DNA of 64,000 nt from positions 3,232,501 to 3,296,500 of the forward strand of contig NC_010995.1 of NCBI RefSeq assembly GCF_000019225.1. The letters are read 5' to 3'. The notes beneath the pieces were generated by a model that saw only the letters and a program-made list of their open reading frames with translations, was not told the DNA's origin and searched no databases. This document shows, piece by piece, positions 33,924 to 42,936 of this stretch (positions are counted from its first letter, which is position 1; each line of letters begins with the position of its first letter). Origin of the DNA: Cellvibrio japonicus Ueda107. GTDB taxonomy: Bacteria > Pseudomonadota > Gammaproteobacteria > Pseudomonadales > Cellvibrionaceae. A program made the position numbers and the translations under genes.

Positions 33924-35612
33924 TTAATCCGACGCGCTGCGATATTTTTCTCGCAGGTTATTGCGGATACGAATTGCAGTAATGTTAAGCACAATAATCA
34001 GCAGTACCAGCACTAATGCCGTCGCATATACCAGCGGGCGCGCTGCCTCCACACTCGGACTCTGGAAACCGACATCGTATATATGGAAGCCGAGATGCAT
34101 GATTTTCTGGTCAAGGTGGATATAGGGGAAATTGCCATCAATAGGCAGCGAGGGCGCCAACTTCACCACACCGACCAACATCAGCGGCGCGACTTCACCG
34201 GCCGCGCGCGCAATCGCCAGGATCAGCCCTGTCATCATGGCAGGCGTAGCCAAGGGTACGACGACCTTCCACAGAGTTTCTGCCTTGGTAGCACCAAGCG
34301 CAAGACTACCCTGGCGAATACTGCTGGGAATCCGCGTCAAACCTTCTTCGGTTGACACTATGACAATCGGTAATGTCAGCAACGCCAGTGTCAGTGATGC
34401 CCAAAATAAACCAGGTGTTCCAAATGTTGGGGAAGGCAAGCTCTCAGGGTAGAAGAGCTGGTCGATATTTCCCCCCAGGGTGTAAACGAAAAAACCAAGG
34501 CCAAACACACCGTAAACAATCGAAGGAACGCCGGCCAGGTTATAAACTGAAATTCGAATGATTTTGAGCATAGTCCCGTCGCGGGCATATTCGCGCAGAT
34601 AAATTGCGGCAAGAACACCAAATGGCGACACAATAATTGACATCACCAATACCATGGTAATAGTGCCAAAAATCGCCGGAAAGATACCACCTTCGGTATT
34701 CGCTTCGCGCGGCTCATCCGTCATAAATTCCCAGAAGCGCTCAACATACTGCCCCGCTTTTGTGAACACTCCCATGGTATTGGGACGGGTCACACGCACA
34801 ATATTATCCAATGGAATGGTGATATTTTTTCCATCTGCGGTGCGCACATGTAATTTGTCGCGCTTGGCTAACAACAATATCTCATCGCGATCCTGTTTAA
34901 CTTGCGAATAGCGCTGTTCCAGTACCGCGCGGCGCTCTGCAAATTCCGCATCGGCAATCACCAGCCGCTCCCTGGTTACACCTTTTAATTCCAGGCGTCT
35001 GCGTTCCAGACGCAACTCATCCATTGCGCGATTAATACGGCCAATATCTGTTTTTTCTATCCGATGAATTTGCGCATGCAATTCCAATGCACGTGTTACA
35101 CGACGATCAAGTTCATCCCAAAAGCTTGCACCTGTCACCTCGACAATGGTTTTATCGCCTTCCTGGATTGCCAGGGGAAAACCATAAAAGTTGCCCCATT
35201 CGCGTCGCTCTACCACAATTGCATCGCTGGGGTAAGTCCACTCCCCCATCCCCATTTCCATGAACCAAACAAAATCGCGGCCACTCACATCACGATTTCC
35301 CAGTTTGATCAGGTAACGACTCAATAGCTCCTTGCCATCTTCAACCTGATAACCGCCATCACGGGCAACACTGGCAGCGATAATTTCCTCGCGTACAAAT
35401 TCCCCCATGATTTTCTGTTGCTGTCCATCGCGGTGAACCACTGTGGTCTCAAGAATATCTGCCGGCCAAAAATGACCAAAACCCCGTACCGCAATCAAAC
35501 CCACAATGCCAATGACCATCACCAGGCTAGCGGCCATGGCCCCGGCATTTAACCAGATCCAGGGCGCGCCGCTGGCAAACCAGCCGGTTTTGCGTCTTGT
35601 CAGATTCTTCAT
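33924..35612 (-). CDS. pstA: Phosphate ABC transporter permease PstA, long form
   Basis: A 562-residue membrane subunit, nearly twice the length of E. coli PstA (about 300). After a first transmembrane segment (about 25-48), residues about 50-300 form a large predicted extracytoplasmic insert with a coiled-coil-prone stretch near 180-245. The canonical permease domain fills the C-terminal half, including the EAA-type loop GSLALGATKAETLWKVVVP near 430. Long PstA forms occur in Pseudomonas and Vibrio relatives. GGAAG before the ATG supports the start. It lies between pstC and pstB. Confidence 0.94.
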   Translation of the reverse strand: MKNLTRRKTGWFASGAPWIWLNAGAMAASLVMVIGIVGLIAVRGFGHFWPADILETTVVHRDGQQQKIMGEFVREEIIAASVARDGGYQVEDGKELLSRYLIKLGNRDVSGRDFVWFMEMGMGEWTYPSDAIVVERREWGNFYGFPLAIQEGDKTIVEVTGASFWDELDRRVTRALELHAQIHRIEKTDIGRINRAMDELRLERRRLELKGVTRERLVIADAEFAERRAVLEQRYSQVKQDRDEILLLAKRDKLHVRTADGKNITIPLDNIVRVTRPNTMGVFTKAGQYVERFWEFMTDEPREANTEGGIFPAIFGTITMVLVMSIIVSPFGVLAAIYLREYARDGTMLKIIRISVYNLAGVPSIVYGVFGLGFFVYTLGGNIDQLFYPESLPSPTFGTPGLFWASLTLALLTLPIVIVSTEEGLTRIPSSIRQGSLALGATKAETLWKVVVPLATPAMMTGLILAIARAAGEVAPLMLVGVVKLAPSLPIDGNFPYIHLDQKIMHLGFHIYDVGFQSPSVEAARPLVYATALVLVLLIIVLNITAIRIRNNLREKYRSASD

Positions 35613-35641
35613 AACGAACTTCCGAAAAAATGAGCCGGTGA

Positions 35642-37927
35642 TTAAAGATTACTGTAGCGCTGGCGCAACCGCTGACGCACAATTTCCGCCAGGGTGTTCA
35701 CCACAAAGGTAAATGCAAGTAGTACCAGCGCCGCCAGGAAGAGCACACGGAAATGCGTACTGGCCACAGCTGTCTCGGGCAACTCCACCGCAATGTTTGC
35801 CGAGAGGGTTCGCATACCTTCAAAGATATTGAAATTCACCACCGGGCTGTTACCTGTCGCCATCAATACAATCATGGTTTCACCAACAGCGCGGCCAAAG
35901 CCCATCATCACCGCCGAAAAAATACCCGGGCTAGCAGTGGGCAATACCACACCAACAACCGTCTGCCAACGCGTAGCACCTAATGCGAGGGAACCCTGGG
36001 TGAGATGCCGGGGCACACTAAAAACAGCATCTTCGGCAATTGAGAAAATAGTGGGGATAACGGCAAACCCCATCACGATACCAACGACCAATGCGTTGCG
36101 CTGATCATAGTTAATACCGTTATTGGTAAACCATTGGCGCATGCTGCCATCAAATAACCAGACCTCGGTATGGGCGCTGATAGCGACACAAGCCCAACCG
36201 GTTAACACGATAGGCAACATCAGAATCACCGCTTCCCAACCCGCAGGAACCCGCTCGCGAATCATGCCGGGCAAACGGCTCCAGAGATAGCCAACCAACA
36301 ACATAACCAGCGGTACCGCAACCAGGATGGCAAAAATAGCCGGCAGATGATTTTCTATAAAAGGCGCCAGCCAAAGCCCGGCGAGGAAACCCAAAATGAC
36401 CGTAGGCAAGGCTTCCATGATTTCGATGGTAGGTTTAACCAGGCCTCGCAACTTGGGTGTCATAAAGTAAGCGGTATAAATTGCGCCCATCACTCCCAAT
36501 GGAATAGCAAACAGCATGGCAAAAAATGCTGCTTTTATCGTACCCAGGGACAAAGGTACGAAACTCATTTTGGCTTCGAAGCTGTCACTACCGGACGAGG
36601 CTTGCCAAATATAGTCCGGTGCTTCGCGTCCTTCGTACCATACCTTTTGCCACAAAGAGCTGAACGATACCTCCGGATGGCGATTCCATACCTCAGCAAT
36701 CATTAAAGACTGGCTGTCATCCACAATTAAAGCGCGGCTGTTAATGGGTGATATTGCAATGTGACGAATCGCTTTATCACTCAATTTTTCAATGAGTAAC
36801 GTGCGCTCCGAGGTTGCATAAAATGCGCCCAGATTACCGCGGTCATCGCCGACCCAGAAACCACGGCGGCTGTATTCGGGGCTGACAACGGTAATTGCGC
36901 CGGACAAGGCATCAAAATCACGTACATGCTGAACGTGGTACTGGTTATCAGTATCACGCACCAGGAACCATTGGCTGATTTCACCCTTGGCAGTTCCGAT
37001 AACCAGTGACCCGGTACCCACCAAAAATTCCATGGCGGTAATTGCGGCATCCGATACTTTTACCCCGGCGCGCTGTTCTGCAGCCGCAGGGTTCAGGATA
37101 TTGAATAAATAGAGTTTGGATTGATCAGAGGCGACAACCAGGTGCCTGCCAGACTCATCAATCTGCATAAACAAGGCGCGCTCACCGGATGGTAATGGTG
37201 GTAATGAATACACATCCTGCATCACACGGGTTTCACCGGTTAAAAAATTCTGGCTGCTGGAAAAAGAAGCCAGCAAAATACGTTCATCGGCGGTAACCGC
37301 CCCTAACAGGATGCCGCCGTGAATTTCCTGCAATGCCACCAATCGAAGTACAGCACCCTGCTCATCAACCAATAAGGGCGATGACTCCAGGGGATAGGCA
37401 ATGCCCGGGGTAATTTCACGCTGGTCATTGGGGTAGCTCAAGGCATAACTGGGTTTTAATACCAGAACCTGACCATTGCTGTATCCCAGTGCCACCAATC
37501 CACTGGAGGGAATGCTCTTACCAACACTGGCCAACTGTGCGGCCTCGGGAATTGCCATACTGACCTGGGCGCGCGCTTGTTGGCGATTGACATCCCAGAA
37601 TCGAATATTTCCCTTGGCATCTATAAAAGTTCCCAGCTCTTCGTAGCGCTCAAGTGTCATGTAGGCGATAGATTCCTGCTGTCCATAATGGGTTGCAGGT
37701 ACATTTTTTTTGATCTCGATTGATGCGCCGCGAAATAAAGGGGCGACTTCTGAAAATAAATAGAAAAAAATCAATCCCAGAGAGAAAACGACAGCAATAC
37801 CAGCCGCCGTAATTCCATAACGGGAAAATTGGTCTTTAAAGCGGCGAATCTTGCGCAACCGGGTGCGCTGCTCGGCAGTCGGCATCAAACTATTCATTGG
37901 CTTGACCGGTATCTTAAGGTTGGACAT
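35642..37927 (-). CDS. pstC: Phosphate ABC transporter permease PstC, long form
   Basis: A 761-residue permease, more than twice E. coli PstC (about 320). One transmembrane segment (about 38-60) is followed by an extracytoplasmic region of roughly 370 residues with repeated short beta strands and WD- or YVTN-like spacing, probably a beta-propeller. The permease domain starts near 450 and ends with the EAA-type loop GSLALGATRWQTVVGVVLP near 660. It pairs with PstA to form the membrane channel. A Pho box lies 50 bases upstream, between pstS and pstC, so pstCAB-phoU can be transcribed without pstS. Confidence 0.94.
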   Translation of the reverse strand: MSNLKIPVKPMNSLMPTAEQRTRLRKIRRFKDQFSRYGITAAGIAVVFSLGLIFFYLFSEVAPLFRGASIEIKKNVPATHYGQQESIAYMTLERYEELGTFIDAKGNIRFWDVNRQQARAQVSMAIPEAAQLASVGKSIPSSGLVALGYSNGQVLVLKPSYALSYPNDQREITPGIAYPLESSPLLVDEQGAVLRLVALQEIHGGILLGAVTADERILLASFSSSQNFLTGETRVMQDVYSLPPLPSGERALFMQIDESGRHLVVASDQSKLYLFNILNPAAAEQRAGVKVSDAAITAMEFLVGTGSLVIGTAKGEISQWFLVRDTDNQYHVQHVRDFDALSGAITVVSPEYSRRGFWVGDDRGNLGAFYATSERTLLIEKLSDKAIRHIAISPINSRALIVDDSQSLMIAEVWNRHPEVSFSSLWQKVWYEGREAPDYIWQASSGSDSFEAKMSFVPLSLGTIKAAFFAMLFAIPLGVMGAIYTAYFMTPKLRGLVKPTIEIMEALPTVILGFLAGLWLAPFIENHLPAIFAILVAVPLVMLLVGYLWSRLPGMIRERVPAGWEAVILMLPIVLTGWACVAISAHTEVWLFDGSMRQWFTNNGINYDQRNALVVGIVMGFAVIPTIFSIAEDAVFSVPRHLTQGSLALGATRWQTVVGVVLPTASPGIFSAVMMGFGRAVGETMIVLMATGNSPVVNFNIFEGMRTLSANIAVELPETAVASTHFRVLFLAALVLLAFTFVVNTLAEIVRQRLRQRYSNL

Positions 37928-37976
37928 AGGTGCATTACCTGGCAGCTGTCTGGCGTTGGAATCCTAGCAACACCAG

Positions 37977-37994
37977 ATGACAGTTTTGTTACAA
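37977..37994 (-). promoter_or_regulatory. Pho box upstream of pstC
   Basis: On the minus strand the sequence reads TTGTAAC-AAAA-CTGTCAT, two seven-base direct repeats spaced by four bases as in PhoB boxes, the second being a perfect consensus half-site. It lies 50 bases before the pstC start. Another CTGTCAT lies on the plus strand at 38006-38012. Confidence 0.65.
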
Positions 37995-38040
37995 AACCAT
38001 TCGCACTGTCATAGAACTGCAACACTTTTCTGCAGGCTAA

Positions 38041-38067
38041 AAAAAACCGCCGAAATCATCGGCGGCT
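38041..38067 (-). terminator. Terminator of pstS
   Basis: On the minus strand CCGCCGATGATTTCGGCGG is followed by eight T. It sits 24 bases after the pstS stop and should allow high pstS message relative to pstCAB. Confidence 0.88.
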
Positions 38068-38090
38068 TCCAATAACCAAGCGACAGGCGC

Positions 38091-39062
38091 TTACTTCTGC
38101 AACTCAGCCAATGCTTTTTCAGCCATGGCAGCAGGCAGTGGAATATAACCATCACGCTCTACGGTTTCCTGGCCTTGCTTGGAAAGAACCAGCTTCAGGA
38201 ATTCCAATTGCAACGCGTCCAGGGGGCGATTTGGGTGTTTGTTGATATACACAAACAGCACCCGTGACAGCGGGTAGCTACCATCCAGGGCATGGGCAGC
38301 ATCCGGAGTAATAAATTCCTGGCCCTCTTTACGCGCAAGCGGCACCGCACGTACACCGGAGGTGATGTAACCAATACCGGAATAGCCAATACCGTTCAGC
38401 GACTCAGACACACCTTGCACTACCGATGCAGAACCCGGTTGCTCGTTGATAGAAGCTTTGAAATCGCCCTTACACAGGGCTTCTTCTTTAAAGTAACCAT
38501 AGGTACCGGAAACAGCGTTACGGCTGTAAATGGTGAAATCGCGCTTTTCCCAGGCACCGGTCAGGCCTACCTCTCCCCAACGGGTCATATCTTTGGGCGC
38601 ACCACACTTGCGGGTAGCCGAAAAGATGGCGTCCACCTGGGGAATTGTCAGGCCTTTAATCGGGTTGTCTTTGTTGACATAGACAGCCAAAACGTCAATT
38701 GCGACAGGAACAGCGGTGGGCTTGTAGCCATGCTTGGCTTCGAATGACTGGATTTCTTCCGCTTTCATAGTGCGGCTCATGGGACCAAAATTAGAAGTCC
38801 CTTCAGTCAAGGCTGGTGGCGCAGTGGAAGAGCCCGCGCCCTGGATCTGGATATTAACGTTGGGATACCACTTTTTAAAATCTTCTGCCCACAGTGTCAT
38901 CAGGTTGTTCAGCGTATCTGAACCTACAGAGTTAACAGTACCAGAGACACCTGTAGTCACTTTGTACTCAGGCAGTTTGGAATCAACTGCTGCTTGCAGG
39001 GCAGCAGCGCATACCAATGAGCTGGCGACAACCAACCCTTTGATTATTTGCTTGGCGTTCAT
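38091..39062 (-). CDS. pstS: Periplasmic phosphate-binding protein PstS
   Basis: A 323-residue periplasmic protein that binds phosphate and delivers it to PstCA. The signal peptide is about 1-25 (AALQAAVDS). Phosphate-contacting motifs are GSDTLNNL near 46, GAGSSTAPPAL near 77 and a later RNAVSGTYGYF near 180. The ATG at 39062 is chosen because GGAG lies six bases upstream; an ATG at 39074 would place that site inside the gene. Pho boxes precede it and a terminator follows. Confidence 0.95.
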   Translation of the reverse strand: MNAKQIIKGLVVASSLVCAAALQAAVDSKLPEYKVTTGVSGTVNSVGSDTLNNLMTLWAEDFKKWYPNVNIQIQGAGSSTAPPALTEGTSNFGPMSRTMKAEEIQSFEAKHGYKPTAVPVAIDVLAVYVNKDNPIKGLTIPQVDAIFSATRKCGAPKDMTRWGEVGLTGAWEKRDFTIYSRNAVSGTYGYFKEEALCKGDFKASINEQPGSASVVQGVSESLNGIGYSGIGYITSGVRAVPLARKEGQEFITPDAAHALDGSYPLSRVLFVYINKHPNRPLDALQLEFLKLVLSKQGQETVERDGYIPLPAAMAEKALAELQK

Positions 39063-39188
39063 AGAGCGCTCCATTCACAGTAGGTAAAAAACGCGACAGT
39101 AAAACGTAATGGGTACAGGATCGCTTGTTGATTCCCGTTACCGCGGGGTGGGCTTGTTCCACCACTGTCGCCACTCTACCCAGCGAAT

Positions 39189-39206
39189 ATGACAGTTATA
39201 TGACCA
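39189..39206 (-). promoter_or_regulatory. Pho box upstream of pstS
   Basis: The minus strand reads TGGTCAT-ATAA-CTGTCAT, two seven-base direct repeats at 11-base period as in PhoB binding sites, about 127 bases before the pstS start. It should mediate induction under phosphate limitation. Confidence 0.75.
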
Positions 39207-39215
39207 ATACACGCC

Positions 39216-39244
39216 ATGTCACAAAAATGTCGCGAGACTGTCAT
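39216..39244 (+). promoter_or_regulatory. Second, inverted Pho box array upstream of pstS
   Basis: Three seven-mers, ATGTCAC, ATGTCGC and CTGTCAT, start at 39216, 39227 and 39238, exactly 11 bases apart, on the plus strand. This is the PhoB repeat period but in the opposite orientation to the adjacent box at 39189. Confidence 0.5.
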
Positions 39245-39273
39245 CTTTACGATTGCTATTGCACGCGCAAAAC

Positions 39274-39301
39274 AAAACACCGCCAACAAGGGCGGTGTTT
39301 T
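39274..39301 (-). terminator. Terminator of sspB
   Basis: AAAACACCGCC and GGCGGTGTTTT arms with a short loop, with TTTTGTTTTG after it on the minus strand, lie about 25 bases after sspB. Confidence 0.85.
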
Positions 39302-39326
39302 TAATTCCAGGAACGCGAATAATCGT

Positions 39327-39746
39327 TTATTTGACGACCCTTAAGCCCGGTCGCTTGGTAGCAGATTTAATATCACGCGCTGGGCTGGGCGCAGGAGCCG
39401 GTGCAGGAGGCGTTGGGGGTTTGGGGGCTTCCTCTGGCTCAAACATCATGCCGCGACCGTTTTCACGGGCATAGATCCCCAAAATGGCATGACAGGGAAT
39501 AAACAAATGGTTTGCAACACCGCCAAACCGGGCACTGAAAGAGAGTGTGAGGTTATCCATCACAAAATCGCTGACCGCCGAAGGCGCAATATTCAGAATG
39601 ATTTGACCATCTTTATTGACGTGCTGCTGGGGAACACGCGTTCCCTCAATATGGGCATCAACCAAAATATGCGGGGTACAGTTATTGTCCACAATCCACT
39701 CGTAGAGCGCTCGGATGAAGTAGGGACGACTGGAGGTCATGGACAT
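39327..39746 (-). CDS. sspB: ClpXP protease specificity-enhancing factor SspB
   Basis: A 139-residue adaptor that delivers ssrA-tagged peptides to ClpXP. The folded domain (about 1-108) opens with SSRPYFIRALYEWIVDN and contains VMDNLTLSFSARFGG near 62, both family hallmarks. A proline/alanine-rich flexible tail ends in the conserved ClpX-binding module GLRVVK. It lies downstream of the cytochrome bc1 genes as in Pseudomonas, but sspA, normally immediately upstream, is absent. A terminator separates it from petBC. Confidence 0.93.
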   Translation of the reverse strand: MSMTSSRPYFIRALYEWIVDNNCTPHILVDAHIEGTRVPQQHVNKDGQIILNIAPSAVSDFVMDNLTLSFSARFGGVANHLFIPCHAILGIYARENGRGMMFEPEEAPKPPTPPAPAPAPSPARDIKSATKRPGLRVVK

Positions 39747-39808
39747 GAAACTTACCTTCTATCAAACAACGGGGGCTGGCCAGAATAACAACATCACCCT
39801 TAAAACAA

Positions 39809-39832
39809 AACGGGCGACTTGCGTCGCCCGTT
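39809..39832 (-). terminator. Terminator of the cytochrome bc1 genes
   Basis: AACGGGCGAC / GTCGCCCGTT arms with a four-base loop are followed on the minus strand by TTGTTTT, 17 bases after the fused cytochrome gene. Confidence 0.85.
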
Positions 39833-39848
39833 AGTGCTCATCTGCTGA

Positions 39849-42086
39849 CTAGTGAATATCACGCCAGAACTCGCGATTCAGGAAGTAGACAAAAATGAAC
39901 AATATCACCAGGAAGCCTAAAACCCAGTAGCCGATCTGCTGGCGCTTCACGGCAACAGGCTCTGCCACATATTCCAGGAAGTTCACCAAGTCGTATACAG
40001 CCTGATCGAACTCCTCGGTCGACAAACTGCCCTTGATCTTACCTGGCTTGAGGGCACCGCAGTGCTCATCCATTTCAATCTGGCCAACCTCGTTACGCAA
40101 GGCACCGCCATGGTGATTCAGCTTTGGACCAGCACCGCACTCCAACAGGCCTTGTGGGCCAATCAGGACATGGGGCATACCCACATTGGGAAACACACGG
40201 TTATTCACACCAAAGGGCCGTGTGTCATCTTTGTAGAAGTTGCGCAGGTAGGTGTACAGCCATTCCGGGGAGCGCGAACGGGCCACCAGGCTTAAATCCG
40301 GAGGAACTACACCAAACCAGACCTTGGCATTTTGCGGACGCATGGCAATCTCCATTAACTCACCGATGCGTTGATCGCCAAAGATCAGGTTCTGCTCAGC
40401 CAGCTCATGCGGGATATCCAGGTCATCTGCCACTCTTTCATAACGGGAGAATTTGGCAGAGTGGCATCCCATACAATAGTTGACGAAATACTTGGCCCCG
40501 CGCTGTAAAGATTCCTTGTTCTTAAGGTCAGGAACCATTTCATCACAGGGGATACTGCCGCACGCAAAAGCACCTTCAGCCGCAACAGCCTTAATGGGTA
40601 CTACCGTCAGGATGATAAACAGGGCCAAACCGGCAAATACCAGGAGTTTGGGCAACCCCTTATCCTGTGTGCGGCTAGGCTCAACCAGGTCTTTGTCACG
40701 CGTAGCCAGCTTGGGCAGCACAGCAAAAATAATGGCCAGGGCAAACGTGAGGATGTAGAGCAACACGGGAATATCATTCGTGCCCAGGTAATCAATACCC
40801 ATCCAGGCAAAAATCACAGCAAACACACCACACAGCACCCATGAAATCTTGGAGGTAGCTTTTTCCGGGCTGGTCGTTGTCCATACCGGCATGGTGAGGA
40901 AGTAGGCGAAATAGAATGCCGTAGCAATCTGCGACAGGAAGGTCCTGCCATCCGTCGGCGATTTAACCCCTAAATAACCAAGCACCACGAACATAGCCGC
41001 AAAGGTAATCAGCATGATGCGCGGGATATGGCCGCGATAGCGCATGGATTTCACCTTGCTGCGATCCAACCAGGGCAGCACAAACAAGAGGGCAATGGCT
41101 GCCCCCATGGCAATGAAACCTAACAGTTTAGCGGTGAGCACCAGTGGGCCCAGCTCAATTTGCAGGGTTACGGCGCGCAGCACCGCATAGAAAGGGGTGA
41201 AATACCATACGGGCGCAATATGGGTTGGGGTTTTGAGGTTATTAGCCTCCTCGAAGTTGGCGTACTCCAGGAAGAAGCCCCCCATCTCCGGCATAAAGAA
41301 AATCACGAAACAGAAGGCAAACAGGAATACCGTTACGCCCACAAGGTCGTGTACGGTGTAGAAGGGATGGAAGGGAACGCCGTCGCGAGGAATACCGTTC
41401 TCATCTTTGTTCTTCTTGATTTCAACCCCATCCGGGTTGTTGGAACCCACTTCGTGCAACGCCAGGATGTGCATCACAACTAACGCCAGCAACACGATGG
41501 GCAAGGCAACAACGTGCAGGGCAAAGAAACGGTTAAGAGTAATGCCGGAAATCAGGTAGTCACCGCGAATCCACTGCACCAGGTCTTCACCGATCACAGG
41601 GATCGCACCAAACAGGGACACAATTACCTGGGCGCCCCAATAGGACATCTGCCCCCATGGCAACACATAACCCATGAACGCTTCAGCCATCAGTACCAGG
41701 TAAATCACCATACCGAAGATCCACACCAGTTCGCGTGGCGCTTTATAGGAACCGTACATCATGCCGCGGAACATATGCAGATAAACCACGACAAAGAATG
41801 CAGATGCTCCGGTTGAGTGCATATAACGGATAATCCAACCGTAATCCACATCGCGCATGATGTACTCAACCGACGCGAATGCACCTTCAGAGGAGGGAAC
41901 GAAGCTCATGGTGAGCCAGATACCGGTGACCAGCTGGTTCACCAGTACCAACAGAGAAAGCACACCGAAGAAATACCAGAAGTTAAAGTTTTTGGGCGCG
42001 TAGTACTTGCCCATGTGGGTATCCCAGGCCCGCTGAACCGGGAGGCGTTTATCAACCCACTGCCATAAACCAACTAACCAATTCAT
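39849..42086 (-). CDS. petBC: Cytochrome b / cytochrome c1 fusion subunit of the bc1 complex
   Basis: A 745-residue membrane protein combining two bc1 subunits in one frame. Residues about 1-490 are cytochrome b, with the quinone-site PVWY analogue region near 285 and many membrane segments. A signal-peptide-like stretch ending AVAAEGAF comes just before 504, and residues 504-745 are cytochrome c1, with haem site CMGCH at 538-542, an axial-methionine candidate in NVGMPH near 637 and a C-terminal membrane anchor. Such fusions are known as fbcH in Bradyrhizobium, where the precursor is cut in two. GGAGG precedes the ATG at 42086. It starts one base after petA ends. Confidence 0.93.
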   Translation of the reverse strand: MNWLVGLWQWVDKRLPVQRAWDTHMGKYYAPKNFNFWYFFGVLSLLVLVNQLVTGIWLTMSFVPSSEGAFASVEYIMRDVDYGWIIRYMHSTGASAFFVVVYLHMFRGMMYGSYKAPRELVWIFGMVIYLVLMAEAFMGYVLPWGQMSYWGAQVIVSLFGAIPVIGEDLVQWIRGDYLISGITLNRFFALHVVALPIVLLALVVMHILALHEVGSNNPDGVEIKKNKDENGIPRDGVPFHPFYTVHDLVGVTVFLFAFCFVIFFMPEMGGFFLEYANFEEANNLKTPTHIAPVWYFTPFYAVLRAVTLQIELGPLVLTAKLLGFIAMGAAIALLFVLPWLDRSKVKSMRYRGHIPRIMLITFAAMFVVLGYLGVKSPTDGRTFLSQIATAFYFAYFLTMPVWTTTSPEKATSKISWVLCGVFAVIFAWMGIDYLGTNDIPVLLYILTFALAIIFAVLPKLATRDKDLVEPSRTQDKGLPKLLVFAGLALFIILTVVPIKAVAAEGAFACGSIPCDEMVPDLKNKESLQRGAKYFVNYCMGCHSAKFSRYERVADDLDIPHELAEQNLIFGDQRIGELMEIAMRPQNAKVWFGVVPPDLSLVARSRSPEWLYTYLRNFYKDDTRPFGVNNRVFPNVGMPHVLIGPQGLLECGAGPKLNHHGGALRNEVGQIEMDEHCGALKPGKIKGSLSTEEFDQAVYDLVNFLEYVAEPVAVKRQQIGYWVLGFLVILFIFVYFLNREFWRDIH

Positions 42087-42087
42087 A

Positions 42088-42687
42088 TCAAGCCTCCTGA
42101 TCCTCACCGATGACTATCACCGAGTCGCTTTCATACCTGTAAGGCGGTACCTCCAGGTTGAGCGGCGCAGGAACGCCTGTATAGACACGACCAGCCAAAT
42201 CGTACTTGGAACCGTGACATGGACAGAAGAAACCACCCTGCCATTTCTCTCCCCCCAAATCCGCAGCACCTACATCCGGCCGGAATAAGGGCGCACACCC
42301 CAAGTGGGTACAAATCCCCAGGAGTACAGAAAACTCTTTTTTGATGGCGCGCTCAGGGTTTTTGGCATAGGGAGGTTGCTGGGGTTGATCGGAATTAGGA
42401 TCAAGCAGCAGATGCATTTCTTCGACCTTCTTAAGGCTATCCAACGACTGCTGGGTATGGCGTAGGATGTAAACTGGCTTGCCGCGCCACTCTACGGTCA
42501 CCATGGCGCCTGGTTCAACTTTGCTGACGTTATATTTGACGGGAGCACCGGCCGCTTTAGCTTTGGCGCTTGGGTTCCACGAACCCACAAAAGGAATTGC
42601 TGCACCTACCACACCTACGGCACCTACTACAGAGGTAGCCCCGATAAGCATGCGGCGACGCGTTTGATTAACAGCGTCATTACTCAT
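42088..42687 (-). CDS. petA: Ubiquinol-cytochrome c reductase Rieske iron-sulfur subunit
   Basis: A 199-residue subunit carrying the 2Fe-2S centre that takes electrons from ubiquinol to cytochrome c1. A twin-arginine-type N-terminus (RRRMLIG at 10-16) leads into one membrane anchor (about 17-35). Cluster ligands are C126 and H128 in CTHLGC and C155 and H158 in CPCHGS, with C131 and C157 as the disulfide pair. A strong GGGGAG site precedes the ATG. It is followed immediately by the fused cytochrome gene. Confidence 0.96.
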   Translation of the reverse strand: MSNDAVNQTRRRMLIGATSVVGAVGVVGAAIPFVGSWNPSAKAKAAGAPVKYNVSKVEPGAMVTVEWRGKPVYILRHTQQSLDSLKKVEEMHLLLDPNSDQPQQPPYAKNPERAIKKEFSVLLGICTHLGCAPLFRPDVGAADLGGEKWQGGFFCPCHGSKYDLAGRVYTGVPAPLNLEVPPYRYESDSVIVIGEDQEA

Positions 42688-42857
42688 GACGATTTTCTCC
42701 CCTAACGGCTTTAGACGGCTAGCGAGTCACTGGTTTGCCGGGTTTCCACCGGTCTTCGACGACTACCCAAAAGGCGGGCAATCTTAAAGAATTAACGCTT
42801 TTCTGACAAGAATAACCACACAAACCCTGGGTTATCTTGCGCAAAATCAAAGTATAA

Positions 42858-42893
42858 AAAAACGCCCAAGCCATTGATGACTTGGGCGTTTTT
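42858..42893 (-). terminator. Terminator of rplM-rpsI
   Basis: AAAAACGCCCAAG / CTTGGGCGTTTTT arms form a perfect stem with flanking T-tract on the minus strand, about 45 bases after rpsI and before petA. Confidence 0.88.
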
Positions 42894-42936
42894 GATCGCC
42901 ATCCGACAATCGACCAAAAACTGATCTGACCGCCGA

